Shown one piece after another: positions 1 through 12,768 of a stretch of DNA of 64,000 bases (positions are counted from its first letter, which is position 1; each line of letters begins with the position of its first letter). The DNA lies in contig RQTK01000236.1 in assembly GCA_003991915.1 (NCBI GenBank), positions 351,398 to 415,397 on the forward strand. Direction: 5' to 3'. The translations under genes and the position numbers were made by a program. The notes under the pieces were generated by a model. The model had not been told where the DNA came from and made no database searches. It saw only the letters and a program-made list of their open reading frames with translations. This DNA is from Elysia chlorotica. Lineage: Eukaryota > Mollusca > Gastropoda > Plakobranchidae.

Positions 1-596
1 CCTTTGTTTTTGCTAATCTTTGTCTTGGTCAAACGTGTAATCATAACCTTATGTTGTGTTTTAAAAAAGTTCTCTAAACCTACTTGCACCTACCAAATCC
101 CAAGCGTACTTTAATGTAAATAGTTCGCTGTTTGGTTTTAATTATTTAAATGTTAATTTAATACTGCTATGGGTGGTTACCCACTTGCTGTGGCAAAGTA
201 ACACAAGCACATGTAATGAAAGCATCTTTGGAACAAATAGGCTGTATCCTCTTGTATCAGCTTTAAGTGACCATTTCAACTGAAGGTTTCCAAAATGGTT
301 GTCTCCTTTTACAAATTTGCATTATTTAAAGAAGAAAATTGATTTTAAAACAAAACTTTTATTGGTAAAAAAAAGGAAAAAGGAAGTAAAATAATGTTGG
401 GAAAATGAAAAAGGAGAAGAAGAAGAAGAAGAAGGCGTAGAAAGGTTTCAAAACGGAAGATAAAGGATAAGCAAAATAATAATAGCAGCCAAACGTTGGA
501 AATCGCATAAAAAAATTAACGTCAATAGACATCTATAACTACATGTACTAGAAAATAAAAAAAAGAACTATAATAACAACAATTAAAACAATAACC

Positions 597-599
<3 letters not shown>

Positions 600-642
<43 letters not shown>

Positions 643-646
643 CTAC
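600..646 (+). repeat. (AAC)n microsatellite
   Basis: About 15 uninterrupted AAC/CAA units within a longer AAC-rich stretch (570-690). Confidence 0.95.
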
Positions 647-1708
647 AACAACGACAATAACAATAACAACAACAACCACGTCGACAGCCACAACCACAAC
701 TGTGATGTCGATGAGTAGGCCTACATCATAAAAAGCAACAGATTTATATTCAAAACCATGCAGTAAACCGTATGAACTTGTTTTACTTTATACAACGAAT
801 TTAAAATACAAAATATCTTACTGAATGTCTTCATTGTTTTTCAATAGTCCATCTTCTTAGAGCATTGTAAGAATTACATTGTAGATCTACGGAAGAAACG
901 TTTGCGATCCAAACATTTTTATTTCAGGTCTTGCATATTAAGTACACAAATAACTGGAACCAATCATGCTGTTTAGAGGAAAACTTGTATTTATTTATTT
1001 ATGTGTTGTTTTTTTGTTTTTTGTTTTTAGTAAAATATGTATTCCTTCAACTTTACTTACTTATTTGTTTATTTATATTTTTCATACTCACTACTATGCA
1101 TCCGTTTAATGAAAGCATTTAGGGGCGCCCAGACCTGACTAATACAGGTTGAGGTATAGTGCACTTTTCAGTTGTCAAACGTAAAAACAGCAGTTATTTT
1201 TTCTGCCCATGGTTGATAATTATGTTCTTAGTATAATATCAGTGATGCCAGGGTGTTAACACGCCTCATACAAGTGAAACAACCCGCATTACGACACTCT
1301 CACATTTACTAAGGAAGCGTTCCAATCAACACATCTTTTTAGCACCTCAACAGTTTTGTCTCCGAAACTTTTTCGTCCTCCCTTATCAGAAATCATGAGG
1401 TAGATCAACTCGTTAAATTTTTGTTTGTGTGTTTTTGTTTGTTTTGTTTTGTTTTTGTTTTTGTTGTTTTTTGTTGTTGTTGTAAAATTGGGTGCACAGC
1501 TGAAGTCCTTTGAGTACGACATTAAAAACAATGCATAAGTCTCTCAACATGATTATGGATTTGGTAACTCTTGGATAAATTTGATTTGATTTTTAACCAA
1601 ACCCACAAGTTTTGTTGATCTGGATTTCATAATAAAACTTCAAAGTGTGCCTTTGTTTTGTTTGTTGTCGTTCTTGTTGTTTTTGTTTTTGTTTTTGTTA
1701 TTGTTGTT

Positions 1709-1710
<2 letters not shown>

Positions 1711-1753
<43 letters not shown>

Positions 1754-1765
1754 GGGGGGGGGGTG

Positions 1766-1812
<47 letters not shown>
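1711..1812 (+). repeat. Poly-T, poly-G, then (ATG)n compound repeat
   Basis: A run of about 42 T joins about 11 G, then about 15 GAT/ATG units. Lies just upstream of the SINE at 1848. Confidence 0.95.
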
Positions 1813-1847
1813 TTGTTGTAACACTTTTTGCCTTTTTGGTCAATCGT

Positions 1848-2056
1848 GTCATGTTGCAGGTGGTTCGAACCCTGGCGATTTCGCCACCTACTGCTTGGGT
1901 CGGTGTCTGTTTAATGTGATCGGCTGAGACAGGAATCATGGTATCCCTACCCTTTCTCGTGTGTGGCAGCACATAAAAATTGTCAGACATCAGTCTTAGG
2001 GCTCGTCCACAATATAGTCTAAATAATTCTGATGTTGGACGTTAAACCAACTTAAA
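1848..2056 (+). mobile_element. tRNA-derived SINE, 5'-truncated or diverged head
   Basis: Carries a Pol III box B (GGTTCGAACCC) and the family body: GGTCGGTGT, AATGTGATCGGCTGAGAC, CATGGTATCC, GGCAGCACATAAAA, TTGTCAGACAT, GTTGGACGTTAAACC. The same body recurs several times in this window. Confidence 0.8.
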
Positions 2057-2752
2057 TGCAACCACAACTATATTTACCCTTTTAAGCCTTGTTTACACTG
2101 TCCATATTTGGTCTCAAATTCTCTAGAAAAAAAAGAATAGATTGCGACGAATTTCCTAGAAAACAACGAGCAAAAAAAAAAAATACATTATGCGATTTAT
2201 TTCTTCTTCCTTTGTCTTCTCTTCAAGCTTTATTTTGTTTGTAAGTATCAAAAGTATTGCCAAAGCTTATACCATGGAGTGGTTTGATATCGGAGGCATA
2301 CAAGCATCAAACAATAACAAGAAGGCACTCACTAAAACATAAAATCAAAAGTGTCCGTTTTAATCAAGAAGTTTCTAAAAAATTAAGAAGGAAATCATAA
2401 TGCATGACAATCTGAGTATTGGACATATCAAGTAAAAATTAAACCGGAGATGCACTCAAAACAAACAACACGGGGTACGAGGAGTTAATAAAAATATAAA
2501 ATGTACTGATAAATATAGGCTTATATTAGCCTAATGTTCATTATTCTCTGGTTTTCCCAGCTAAAAACGAAAAAAAAACTGACTTGCACACACAGCTGAT
2601 ATAAACTTCACAGCCATATTTCAATTATTTTGTTAATAAAATATCTAAACGTTTGATAAAATGATAAAACCCTTTGTGCTCCTTGAGATGAAATAGTAAT
2701 TGAACAACGTTAACTTGGCAGGGCCTACGTCATTAAATTTAATTTTTCTTAA

Positions 2753-3487
2753 CTATTTATGTAGACATGGTATATCCCGCTCCGGGCAGACGAAACACGA
2801 ACCACCCGCGCCATCAGCGAACGTTACACAGTCTGTCTGGTTGACTAAGCCTTGTGTGGTTCTGTCCAGAGACGGCTTGTCGTGGCTAACCATGTAAGTA
2901 TACCACTTCTTCGTACCTTCATCATAAAAGTGCTTGGGCTTCTCCTTGAAAGTACCTCTCTCCTTCTGCAGCTGAACATCTCTTTTGTAATTGCGGTAAG
3001 CTTTCTTCAGTGTCCTGAAGTCGTTTGGGAACGCGCTCATGGGCGTACGATAGACGATCTTCTGGCTCTCCGCCTCCATGTGCGCAATCCGAGCTCTGAG
3101 CTGCTGCTTCAGCTCCATCTGCTTGGTCGCGGTTAGCGTCTGCAGCGGGGTCATATCAAGGCACTTATTCTCGCTCCTAGGCGCAAGAGCTTTCTTCAGC
3201 GTCGAGCTCAGTGGAAGTTGAGTGTTACCTCCCATTACGGGTAGAGCAGGAACGGTCGAGCATTCATACCGCGTTGTGTTTGCTAGCGACTGTTGACTAG
3301 GACAACCACAGCTGCGCCCATCTTGGTTTCTAGAATCAGAGGTCCCTTGTACTTCTGAAGGGTCAAAACCACAAACGCGCCCCCGAGAGTCTCGCAAGGG
3401 CAAAATCGTCATCTTACTTCCAACGATTACCCTTTTATATGGGAAGAAACAGTGGCGGTCTATTGTGTAACAGCATTCCTCGTCCAT
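2753..3487 (-). CDS. Unrecognised 244-residue protein, single coding exon
   Basis: Open frame of 244 codons with a balanced composition, unlike its AT-rich surroundings. An in-frame TGA lies 27 nt before the ATG, which fixes the start. An acceptor-like cctcactccag sits just upstream, suggesting a spliced 5' UTR. Features: several Cys in the N-terminal half, a basic helical segment around residues 120-140 (KQMELKQQLRARIAHMEAES), then SAFPNDFRTLKKAYRNYKRD and a Lys-rich KERGTFKEKPKHFYDEGTKK. No signal peptide or membrane segment. I do not recognise the family. It could be a lineage-specific gene, a retrocopy or a single-exon relative of an axonemal or spermatid protein; that last guess is weak. 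Confidence 0.6.
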   Translation of the reverse strand: MDEECCYTIDRHCFFPYKRVIVGSKMTILPLRDSRGRVCGFDPSEVQGTSDSRNQDGRSCGCPSQQSLANTTRYECSTVPALPVMGGNTQLPLSSTLKKALAPRSENKCLDMTPLQTLTATKQMELKQQLRARIAHMEAESQKIVYRTPMSAFPNDFRTLKKAYRNYKRDVQLQKERGTFKEKPKHFYDEGTKKWYTYMVSHDKPSLDRTTQGLVNQTDCVTFADGAGGSCFVCPERDIPCLHK

Positions 3488-4302
3488 ATCAAAGTACCGC
3501 AGAGTGGTGAATCACCTGGAGTGAGGGAAAAAAACTCTTTAGCTGAAAATAACGATCCATAAGCCTACGGACGAAACAGAATGAGTGTATGCAATCAATG
3601 ATACTGGATTGATCCAGACTGGTTTGTAGTGTCTTGCATTAATTGAACAGACAGCCTCCTGTTTGTATAACCATAGTTAACTCCATCATAGGTTACTCTT
3701 ATAAAAACAAAATTCTAAAACAGACTTTCAAAATACGGTGATAGAATGAATAATGTTATTTTATCTAATGATCACACAAAGTTAAAATTGGAAAAAAAAA
3801 TGTAAGGGCATTATATACACAGGCTTAAAATCAATGTCACTAAGATCTAGTCGAAACCTTTAAAGTAAGCCCTTGTATTTTGAAAATCTAGACTATGTCG
3901 TAATTTTGATGCAACTCACTTTAAAGATCAAAGCATGCCCATGTGTTCGAAATAACTTTAGTATAGACTATCATAGTACTACATGTATTAGTCTTTGTCT
4001 CAGAGTCTAAATTACTTATAATAAGTGCACTAAGATTTACCTTTATCTAAATTTTCTTAACAATTCTGCTTTTTGTGGACTCGCATGAGTTGATAATTAT
4101 TAGCTTCCGTTTAATCAAAATTTCAATGATGTAAACTGCACCTTTATGTTTTGAACAAAATGGTTATGCGCACTAAATGATATAACAAATTAATGTTTGT
4201 TCAAAGTTTTAAAAAGATATAAATAGGCCCATAATAAGACTTTAAGTATAGCTTCCATTATTAACTATACTTTTTAACGGTCCTTTGTCTATAAACGTAA
4301 CC

Positions 4303-4540
4303 AGCATAATGAATTACAACGATTCTTCCTTGATACCTTGGTAAGGTCACACATTTTACCTTCGATGATCACATAGCCCTGCCCGCCACAAATTAAACTT
4401 GTGTCTGTGTCAAAAGCTTCTCACCTAAAACGTGTGGGGAAATAACTCCCAAGTTTTCGTGCAGTTTTCCATAAGCTCTCTATTCGTCATGGAATCACGA
4501 ACTCTGAGCATCTGAAAAGTGATAGGTGCCAGACAGCTCA
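4303..4540 (+). repeat. 238-bp direct repeat, copy 1
   Basis: Begins AGCATAATGAATTACAACG and ends GTGCCAGACAGCTCA. Nearly identical to 5424-5661, with only a handful of substitutions. The pair is separated by about 880 bp, as in a small LTR-bounded (TRIM-like) element or a local duplication. Confidence 0.85.
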
Positions 4541-4910
4541 AATTGTCGCTTTCAGTTCACTTCCTTCCACTTAAAGCAATACCATAAACAATTATCCTTT
4601 ATTGCTCGGTGTGTAATAACTTGCCCTCAAATATACGATACACACCCATATCATTCGAGCAAGATTACTTATTTTCCTTTACACTTAAGCTCGTTGTTAT
4701 AAAAAAAAATCATCATTTGCAATTCAGATTTTTTTTTTGCGTGGACCCTGAGGATGTCACGTATATATCGTAACAACGTTATACCTGCACGCCCAAATTA
4801 GGCAATGATTGTGATTCCTTATATCACGAGAAACTAACTCACTCACGGAATGAGAGAGTGAGCGAACTTCAGTCGGACATTTTGAAAAGCCTATCTACTT
4901 GAATAAACCT

Positions 4911-4992
4911 TAGTTGACTTCTGGCTTCGTAAGAAGCAAGTCCTGTTTCTAGTTTGACTTTTGACTTCGTAAGGAGCAAGTCCCGTTTCTAG
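4911..4992 (+). repeat. Imperfect 2-copy direct repeat, about 44-bp period
   Basis: GACTTCTGGCTTCGTAAGAAG and GACTTTTGACTTCGTAAGGAG, each followed by CAAGTCC(T/C)GTTTCTAG. Lies between the two 238-bp repeats. Confidence 0.55.
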
Positions 4993-5326
4993 AATTACTT
5001 TGATCTCGAAAGAGACAGTCCTAATCAAGAGAAGTTTTTTTGAATATAATATGAATCTTTCACGGAAATTAATAATAATTAAATGATACAAAAAGTAATA
5101 CAAGATCTACCAAAAATATTAACAGTTGTGCTATCGATGTGAATAATAACCTTTTCGTTATACGAATACAAGTGTTGAGATGCTGTTCTCTTGAAAGTTG
5201 ACAAATCTATTGTATGTATTGCCATCTTCGTGTGTTTGTGGAATAAAAATATACCAGTGAAATAACAGAGTAGTTATCAAGTGCTTTATTAATAGTAATA
5301 TATATCAGATCTTTGTGATCTTTAAG

Positions 5327-5420
5327 CACGGTTAAGGCAGGGACCTATTGTTGTGCTGCCGATTAGCAATTGGTGAATCAGAAACACGAACTCCAGCATA
5401 TTCCCTCCGCCTTAACCGTG
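5327..5420. repeat. 94-bp element with 12-bp terminal inverted repeats
   Basis: CACGGTTAAGGC at the left and GCCTTAACCGTG at the right are exact inverse complements; the inverted identity extends imperfectly inward (aggg against ccct). Could be a tiny MITE or a hairpin. Confidence 0.6.
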
Positions 5421-5423
5421 ACA

Positions 5424-5661
5424 AGCATAATGAATTACAACGATTCTTCCTTGATACCTTGGTAAGGTCACACATTTTACCTTCGATGATCACATAGCCC
5501 TGCCCGCCACAAATTCAACTTGTGTCTGTGTCAAAAGCTTCTCACCTAAAACGTGTAGGGAAATCGCTCCTAAGTTTTCGTGCAGTTTTCCATTAGCTCT
5601 CTATTCGTCATGGAATCACGAACTCTGAGCATCTGAAAAGTGATAGGTGCCAGACAGCTCA
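5424..5661 (+). repeat. 238-bp direct repeat, copy 2
   Basis: Second copy of 4303-4540. It is preceded immediately by a hairpin with 12-bp inverted ends (5327-5420) and followed by a tRNA-like SINE head. Confidence 0.85.
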
Positions 5662-5725
5662 CTCGGTACCGCACTGGACTGACTAGGAGCTGGAGTTCCC
5701 GGTTTGATCCTAGGGTTAGCTGGAC
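5655..5725 (+). mobile_element. tRNA-like SINE head fragment
   Basis: GCTCACTCGGTACCGCACTGG followed by CCCGGTTTGATCCTAGGG (box B-like). It abuts the end of the second 238-bp direct repeat copy. No SINE body follows. Confidence 0.45.
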
Positions 5726-6600
5726 GAAATTCCCTCGTAACTCTATATTATAGCTTAGATTTATATGGAATACCTAGGAGATGTAAACGTAACCAAAGAT
5801 TATAATTATTTTTTTAATCTAGAAAATTGATGCACGCTGGAAAACCTGCGCATATGGCACGTTAGTCTAATAGGTGTGCTTGATAGTTGTTATTATGAAG
5901 AATGAATCCAGTAAAAATCTACATGAACACCACGAGACCCCTCCAACAGTAACTCTACAGACAATCCTGGAACCTTTTAGCCGGTGTAGCACGCCACACG
6001 GACTCATCGACTAGCGCAATTCTGTTCACCTGGCGGCCGCCAGACAGACTCGTAGAGTATCTGTGGCGACAGCCAGAAACACTCTGTCTACGCGAAAACG
6101 ACTCTAACTATCTTTATTATAATAGTTAAATATTTCCCTTTTCACACTCAATCGCTTTCTCTAGAACATACATTAAACCCCTTTCTCATTTTCTTGAAAT
6201 AATGGGGCCTTCATAAAATCAACAAAGGGGCGATGCGAAAAAGCAAGACGTTCATGCTGTAAATAGAATCTTGTATTCTCTTAAAGTTAGTTCAGTCTAA
6301 TGTTTACAAACAAAGCTTCGAGAAGTCAAGACGACCTGGATGCGAAATGATTCTGCTCGTCAATTGAATGGAAACAGTGGATATTAACTATTCTGATCAG
6401 TTGTCCCAATTAACGAGCTACATAATGTGCACAGAGTGTGTCCCTCTTTCGTGAAGAGAGTATTGATTTCTGAATAGCAGAGTGGTGCATATAATGAGAG
6501 TAACCAATGTAATAATTGGTCTAAATGATGCTTCAAAATCTGCAAGTTCTGAGTCTGGTTAGGTAATACCCAATTTATTTGGCTGAATAGTCCCAAATAA

Positions 6601-6690
6601 GGGCGGAGCCACCAGCTGAGACTCGAATCTCATACCTCTAATTCGTCAAGCCTGGGCATTACCACTGAGCACTCGGCGCTCCTGTGCTGA
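6601..6690 (-). mobile_element. tRNA-like SINE head, minus strand
   Basis: On the minus strand: GTGCTCAGTGGTAATGCC (box A-like) and GAGATTCGAGTCTCAGC (box B-like), about 40 bp apart, as in tRNA-derived SINEs. Confidence 0.5.
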
Positions 6691-6712
6691 CCAGCCGAAC
6701 ATTGTGGAGAGT

Positions 6713-6714
6713 GA

Positions 6715-6764
<50 letters not shown>

Positions 6765-6850
6765 GAGAGAGAGGAGAGAGGGGAGAAAAAGAGTGAGAGA
6801 GTGAGAGAGTGAGAGAGTGAGAGAGAGAAAGAGAGAGAGAGGGAGAGATG
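6713..6850 (+). repeat. (GA)n microsatellite, imperfect
   Basis: Long GA tract with GAGTGAGA variants. Confidence 0.95.
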
Positions 6851-7016
6851 GCTCAGCCAGTCACATAATGACACAGACCCATCTTGTATTATTTGCAAAG
6901 ATAAAGGCGGCCGGAGTTCGAAACAGGAGCTAACACGTCTCTAAGTAGCCTACTCGAATAAATGGGCTTATCCTGGAATTTTTAGGAATTAGAGCGGTTT
7001 CGGTTTGACCACTCAT

Positions 7017-7190
7017 CCCCCCCCCCCCCCCCAAAAAAAAAAAAAAACAAAAAACAAAAACAAAAAACAAAACAAAACAACAACACCCAAACCAAAACCA
7101 AAAAAAACAAAATACAAACAAACAAGAAAAACAAAAGGATAAACAAAAAATAGAATACAATTAAAAAAATAGAAACAAACAAATAACGAC
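7017..7190 (+). repeat. Poly-C/poly-A followed by A-rich CAAA tract
   Basis: About 15 C joined to about 14 A, then CAAAA-type low complexity to about 7190. Confidence 0.9.
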
Positions 7191-7499
7191 ATACACATAC
7201 CAGCTCCTTTCTTTGATTGTACAAGTATAATACTTTGCTAGGAGCCCATCATCATGTAGTGATGCGCCAGTTTATCTTGGTAATGTCCCTCCACATCTCT
7301 CTGCCATTGCATTTCACAATCAGGTCGATCCCTTTGCTTCGACAGATCCATCTTCCCAGCCCATCTCAGATCTGCTCTCTCTGACTGCCTCTCGTTTTTA
7401 ACGTTCATTTTTCCAATAATTATAGTATACGTTAGGTAAAAAGAATGGTTTAAAAACAGTTTGCCATTTCTGTGCCACTATTATTTCACTAGTTTTTAG

Positions 7500-7735
7500 T
7501 TTGTCTTTTGTTGTTTTGTTTTGTTTGCCTGTCGTTGCTTTTTTTCTTTTTTTTTTCTTTTGTTGTTGTTGTTGTTGTTTTTTGTTTGGATTTTTATGTT
7601 TTTTGTTGCGTTTTTTTGTAAATTGTTTGTTGTTTTTTTTTTCATGTTGTTGTTGTTTTTTGTTTGTTTGTTGTTGTTTTTTTTTGTTGTTTTTTTTTGG
7701 GGGGGTTGTTGTTTTTGTTTTTTGTCTTTTTTTTT
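7500..7735 (+). repeat. T-rich (TTG/TTTTG)n low complexity
   Basis: Degenerate TTG and T-run sequence with a G run at 7699. Any open frames here are compositional. Confidence 0.9.
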
Positions 7736-8024
7736 AATTGAAGCCTGTTGTCAAGCAATTGGGATTACAAAAATTCAACCTATTTTATAACGGATTGTCG
7801 TGAAAAGGGTTGGTTACAACGTTCCAATAGTTTCTATACACCAGCAATGAATATAAAAAAATTAGCGAGGCTTTGGCTGCTCTCAGCGCGTCTCCCCTAT
7901 GAGTAATCCAATAACATTTTTACTGGGCGACACTTTTCTTTCGTAGCGAAACCATTGGATGACGAATATTGCGATACATTCTTAGCTTCTCGTAGAGACG
8001 AGCATAGCGTCATATAGATTCAAG

Positions 8025-8130
8025 ATGGCGTCGAAGCGGTCGGACTATGTTCTGGATGAGCTTGTTTGCTTTCTTAGCAATCCCTTGTTCCAAGTTCCAG
8101 TGCTTTCTTTTATGGATAGCAAATGTCTGA
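8025..8130 (+). CDS. CFAP36: CFAP36 coding exon 1
   Basis: Encodes residues 1-35, from MASKRSDYVLDELVCFL to MDSKCL, matching the human N-terminus with its conserved KCE/KCL just before the splice. Donor is TGA|gtaagt, phase 1. A CCAAT-like stretch lies near 7905, but no clear TATA box is seen. Confidence 0.92.
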
Positions 8131-11100
8131 GTAAGTTTAAATTTTGTATCATGCTAGGTGTGAAAAACAGCATTAGAAGCCCACCCCCCCCCCAACTTTT
8201 CTCTCCCAGGTGAAAAGACGCTCTACAGTTTATCAGCAGGCATGCGGGGTTTCCTTAGAATGTTAGATTATAGATCTAGATCCGGCAAATCCGATGCATT
8301 TTAGACTCACACATTTATTTGGATCGCTATGTTTTCATTTGTGAATAATTCTTGATTTATGTGGGTTATTGTAGCTCTAAATAGCTTTGTCTTAAGAACC
8401 TATTAGAGAGCCGGTGGAGCTGTAGTCTTTTTTCTTTTGAGCTATTGATTTGAAAATGCTTCTTTAACCTTCAGTCACCATTCATGACCATTTCTTCTAC
8501 AAGTAAATAGTTCAGGATCACAAGGCCTCAATGAACACAAACACACTCTCTGGATATAAACATCGGCTATAGATAGTTAAGCTTTATAAATTATGTTTAA
8601 AGATCTTTTTGGAGTCAAAATGAAGAATGCATTGGAAATCTAGATAAATAGGAGTGCCTTCGAAGTCTAAAAAAAAAAAAAAACACAAAAAAGCATGTGC
8701 GTCCAACAAGTCTTACCTTATTGTTAGATTTGAATTCAAGCACAAGACACCTTAATTGACATTTCCAATATTTGACATGTTGTAGCTTAAGATGCAAGAA
8801 AAGCTGTCATACACCACCCAACCCCTTTCATCGTTAAAGGCAGACCACCCCACCCTTTGCACAGTACTGTGAATGTTGGTTTGCTTTGGTTTGTCAGACA
8901 TTTAAGTATTATACTGGAACATCTCTTCCAGGTTTACCCTTAAACCTTAGCTGAGCTAGTTGAAATGGCAGTAGAAGTGTTGACAAGATCTTTTTTTTAT
9001 TACCATATAGGCATACTTACCAACTAAAATTTTCATCCTTTCTTTTGCTGATGGGCAATGTTACACACAATATCAAAAAATAGTAATAGATCTTTATTGT
9101 TTGGATTACAAGATCTAGAAGACATTTTCAATTTCATAGCATTCCATTTTGTTTGAATAAAAGTCATATTTGGAGAATTTTTTAAGAGAATGCATGATAA
9201 TAATTATTGTATTCTATCATTTCAAACTTTTCACAAGTCTAGAGTAAGATGTTTTAGATAGACTCTGAACTGAGCCAAAATAATATGGTGTTCAGTTTTT
9301 TTTTCTCCTTAAAATAGCAACCTTTGTAGAATAATAAACCTTTGAAAGTTACAAGTTATGCATTCGGAAATTGGGTGTGATTGTTTAAATCCATCAGAAA
9401 ATCAATAAAAAAAAAAAAAGGCAATGCACTTTTATGCTCCTGTCCTTGATATAGGCAGTTTTTTGTCCATGCACACAGTTTATCTAGAATTTTCAACAGA
9501 AAATCAACAGTATTTGTAGTGATAAAAATGTTATAATATAGATCAGACACTATTATGAAAAAAAATTGGACGAGGGGAGAAATTAAAAGGCCAGGGTATT
9601 TTCAAAATCATTATTCTCATAGACAAATCATATTCTAGATGTTCAAAATAATTGGAAGCTTATTTTGGGGTTTGTAAAAAAAAAAGAGGAGTTGCTTTGG
9701 ATGACACTGGTGTACACACTCACTGCTTAATTTTTCTGACCCTATAGGAATAACAATATTATTCCTTGCAGGCAGATTTTGTGAATAAAGCCCGTCTATT
9801 GTTTTAAAAATTTGTAATACATTTTTTCAGATTATATGCAAAAACAGAATTTAAATTTTTCTGCCAAATATTTATCTAACGACTACTTAATATTAACTTA
9901 TGTAAGATTATAAAATGCAAAAATAAAGGTATTGACCTTTAATTATACGAGCATTTTTTTTTTTTTTTTAATCAATATTGAAAGCATTGAAGTCTTTAAA
10001 AATGTGTAATCTCCAAGTTTTTTTTACATTCTCTGGGTTTCACAAAGAGTCCAAAACGGGGACCAGCTCAGTTTGAACCTCAGACGTCCTACTCATTAGT
10101 TGATGGTACTACCAGCTGATCTATAATTATGGATACAGTATTTAAAAATATCCTGTTGATTGAGATTAATTAAATTGTTTATTTTATATCAGGACACAAT
10201 AAATGAGTTAATTTATTTATTATAAGAATTCAGAGATATATATTGCAGAATTTTTAAAGTTATATTTTATAATTTTTTGTTGCTCATGTGCATTTGCGGT
10301 GGGGAGGGGATGATAAGTTTTCACATTTACAGCCCTTGTAAAGCAATGCATTCCCAATGTTTTCCCAGTCTTTGATCCAAGCACTGAAGATTCTGAAAGT
10401 TACAGAGAGATCCATGAAGAATACAAAAAATTAGTAAGTTTTTTATTTTAAGCTTCTTGTGTTCATAACATCTGGTGTTTTTTTCTCTTTTGAGGCAATG
10501 GTTGCTCTCACCTGCCTTTCAATTCTGTGATTCCTTTTATTCTTATTTGCAAAGACTCTTGTTCGAAAAAGCATTAGTAAACCATTTTGAAATTTTTACA
10601 AACCGGTAGATAATGCATAATAACAAACAATCACTATTGTGGCAATTTAGACAGACATATAGGCATATTAGGACAGAGATGGACACAGACAAAGATAAGG
10701 GAAAGTGCCAACAAGATTAATTAAAAATAAATAATTTTTATGATCGTACTCTTTTTTGTTCCTTTTTTTTTCGCCACTCACTCTGGTTTATCCCTCTATT
10801 CTTAGGGTTTTTTTCTCCAACAAATAATGTCTCTCTGTGGTTATAGAGAGAAAAGTTTGAATAGATCATACAAAATCATTTTGACCATTATCTACTTTTC
10901 ACTGACGGGTCGAAAGATGAGACCTGTGTCAGTGCTGCCTACAACTCATCCTCAACAGATAAATGCTGCGGGGTGAGCGCGAATGCTTCAAAATATACTG
11001 TGGAGGTAGATGATCTATGCATGGCACTCGACACTGTCTCCACACCAAGAAAAGACAAATGTTTAATCCTCTCTGACTCGCTTTTTCTGGTGAAGGCGGT

Positions 11101-12716
11101 CGGAGAGGCAAACTTTAAAAAATCCAAAATTCTTCACATATTGAGAAAAATTGGGCTCAAACTGGAACATACGCAGGAGTAGATACCTGCATGAGATGCG
11201 AAGCCAATCATGTATAAGCATAGATGTATATAAATACCAGGGTAGTTATATATCTATGTGTATAATTTATAAGAGAAATCTGGAAGGCCCCATGGAATAA
11301 CCTGACAAACAGCAAACTACACAGGGCGGGAGTGTCTCAGGCTAGAAGCCGAGACCAGGTGGTTCTCGATCGAATCTGACTAGGACATTCTCATCATACC
11401 CACGCCTTCTTACTGAGAGGTGAAGAGCCTCCACAGTGTCATACCTGCCGTTGTCAAGTCATATACTGGTTGACTGTCCACTTTTTCACAGGGAAAAAAT
11501 ATGTACCTTGCTTCCAAACCATTAGGGAGCATATTTCCTTATGTTAGTCCTCAGTGCCAACTGAGGTATCTGAAGGACATTGGTATGTATCATAAAATTT
11601 AACTGTGATAATTCTACACATGGATCTTTTAAACCACTGTATATACCCTTTACTTTCAACCAATCTTTTTATGCACGTTATATTTTTTTCTATTCTTTTA
11701 CCACTCAGAGAGCTACCAATATAATGCATTAATTGCCTTAGGACACCTTGGTCACAAGATAGTCGTTACAGTGCTGACGTGCCGTAAAAACAAACTCACT
11801 CACTTCTTCTGAATTTGTTCTATGGGCTCTTTTATTTACATAAAATTAAATTTTCCGTGCCGTTGGTTTGTTTATACATGTAATAATTAAATACAATGTA
11901 GGAGGAACAACAGAGGGCAGGCCTACATCATTTTTCCACGTATAGGCCCTACTATTTTTATTCTATAACTCCCGAGAGTTTTAGATGGTTTGATTTAGCT
12001 ACATTTTTTTCAGTCTCATTCGTTATTTTTTTATATTCTGTTTGACTTTCCTTGTCAACTCGTCCTTCGTTCGTTACAATGTTCTGTGACCACTGTGCCA
12101 CCCTTGTTAAGTGTATTGGAAGCTGGCAAAGGCTGGCGACCAGCGAACCAGGCAAGGAGATAATGAAGCTGTCACCCAGCACGGCAGCCCGGCAGCCCAT
12201 AGTCTCGGCGTAATGGACTCCTGAAATAGCTCCGTGAATTGAGCGACTGGCTAAGATGGACGTGTGTGGCGAGGGTATCGGGTACATTTGCTAGTTACGT
12301 TCTCTGCGTTATGTGTCTGTTCTTCTGTGGGGTTTTTCTGTTGTTGTTTTTTTGTTGTTTTTTTACCAGATGATATGTCTCTCTCTCTGTCTCTCTCTTT
12401 ATCTCTATATATCTCTTTTTTCTCTCTATCTCCCTTCTCTTTCACAGCGTTTTTGAAGTCCGTTTTAAAAAACCTAGTCGAAATTGACGTTTCAGAAAAT
12501 TGACATTTTATGAAATTGTTGAATCAGGTGAAACTGGAAAGGCTGTGTTGTTGTTGTTTTTTTAACCAACTCTCTCCCCTATCTAACTCTCTCTTTTTAT
12601 TTGACCTCTGTTTGATGTTTCTTTCTCTATCTACGCTCTCTAGATGCCTATATCACACAAACACAAACACACTTACTTTCTCTCCCTTCCTCTTTATTAT
12701 TGTGGGATTATTATTG

Positions 12717-12768
<52 letters not shown>

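Larger units (their letters stand above)
1..2752. other. Intergenic, AT-rich
   Basis: Apart from the AAC repeat, the T/G/ATG compound repeat and one SINE, I see no coding or RNA gene. Confidence 0.6.
3488..8024. other. Intergenic, upstream of CFAP36
   Basis: Holds the 238-bp direct repeats, the 94-bp hairpin, SINE heads and simple repeats. The CFAP36 promoter should lie near 7850-8024, where the sequence is less AT-rich and has a CCAAT-like site; no firm promoter element is visible. Confidence 0.5.

Noticed and set aside
1627..1990. Frames with poly-His, poly-Lys, poly-Asp or poly-Ser
   Set aside because: They are translations of the T/G/ATG simple repeat and the edge of a SINE.
6930..7790. 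Phe/Val/Cys-rich frames on both strands
   Set aside because: Purely compositional, from A-rich and T-rich low-complexity DNA.
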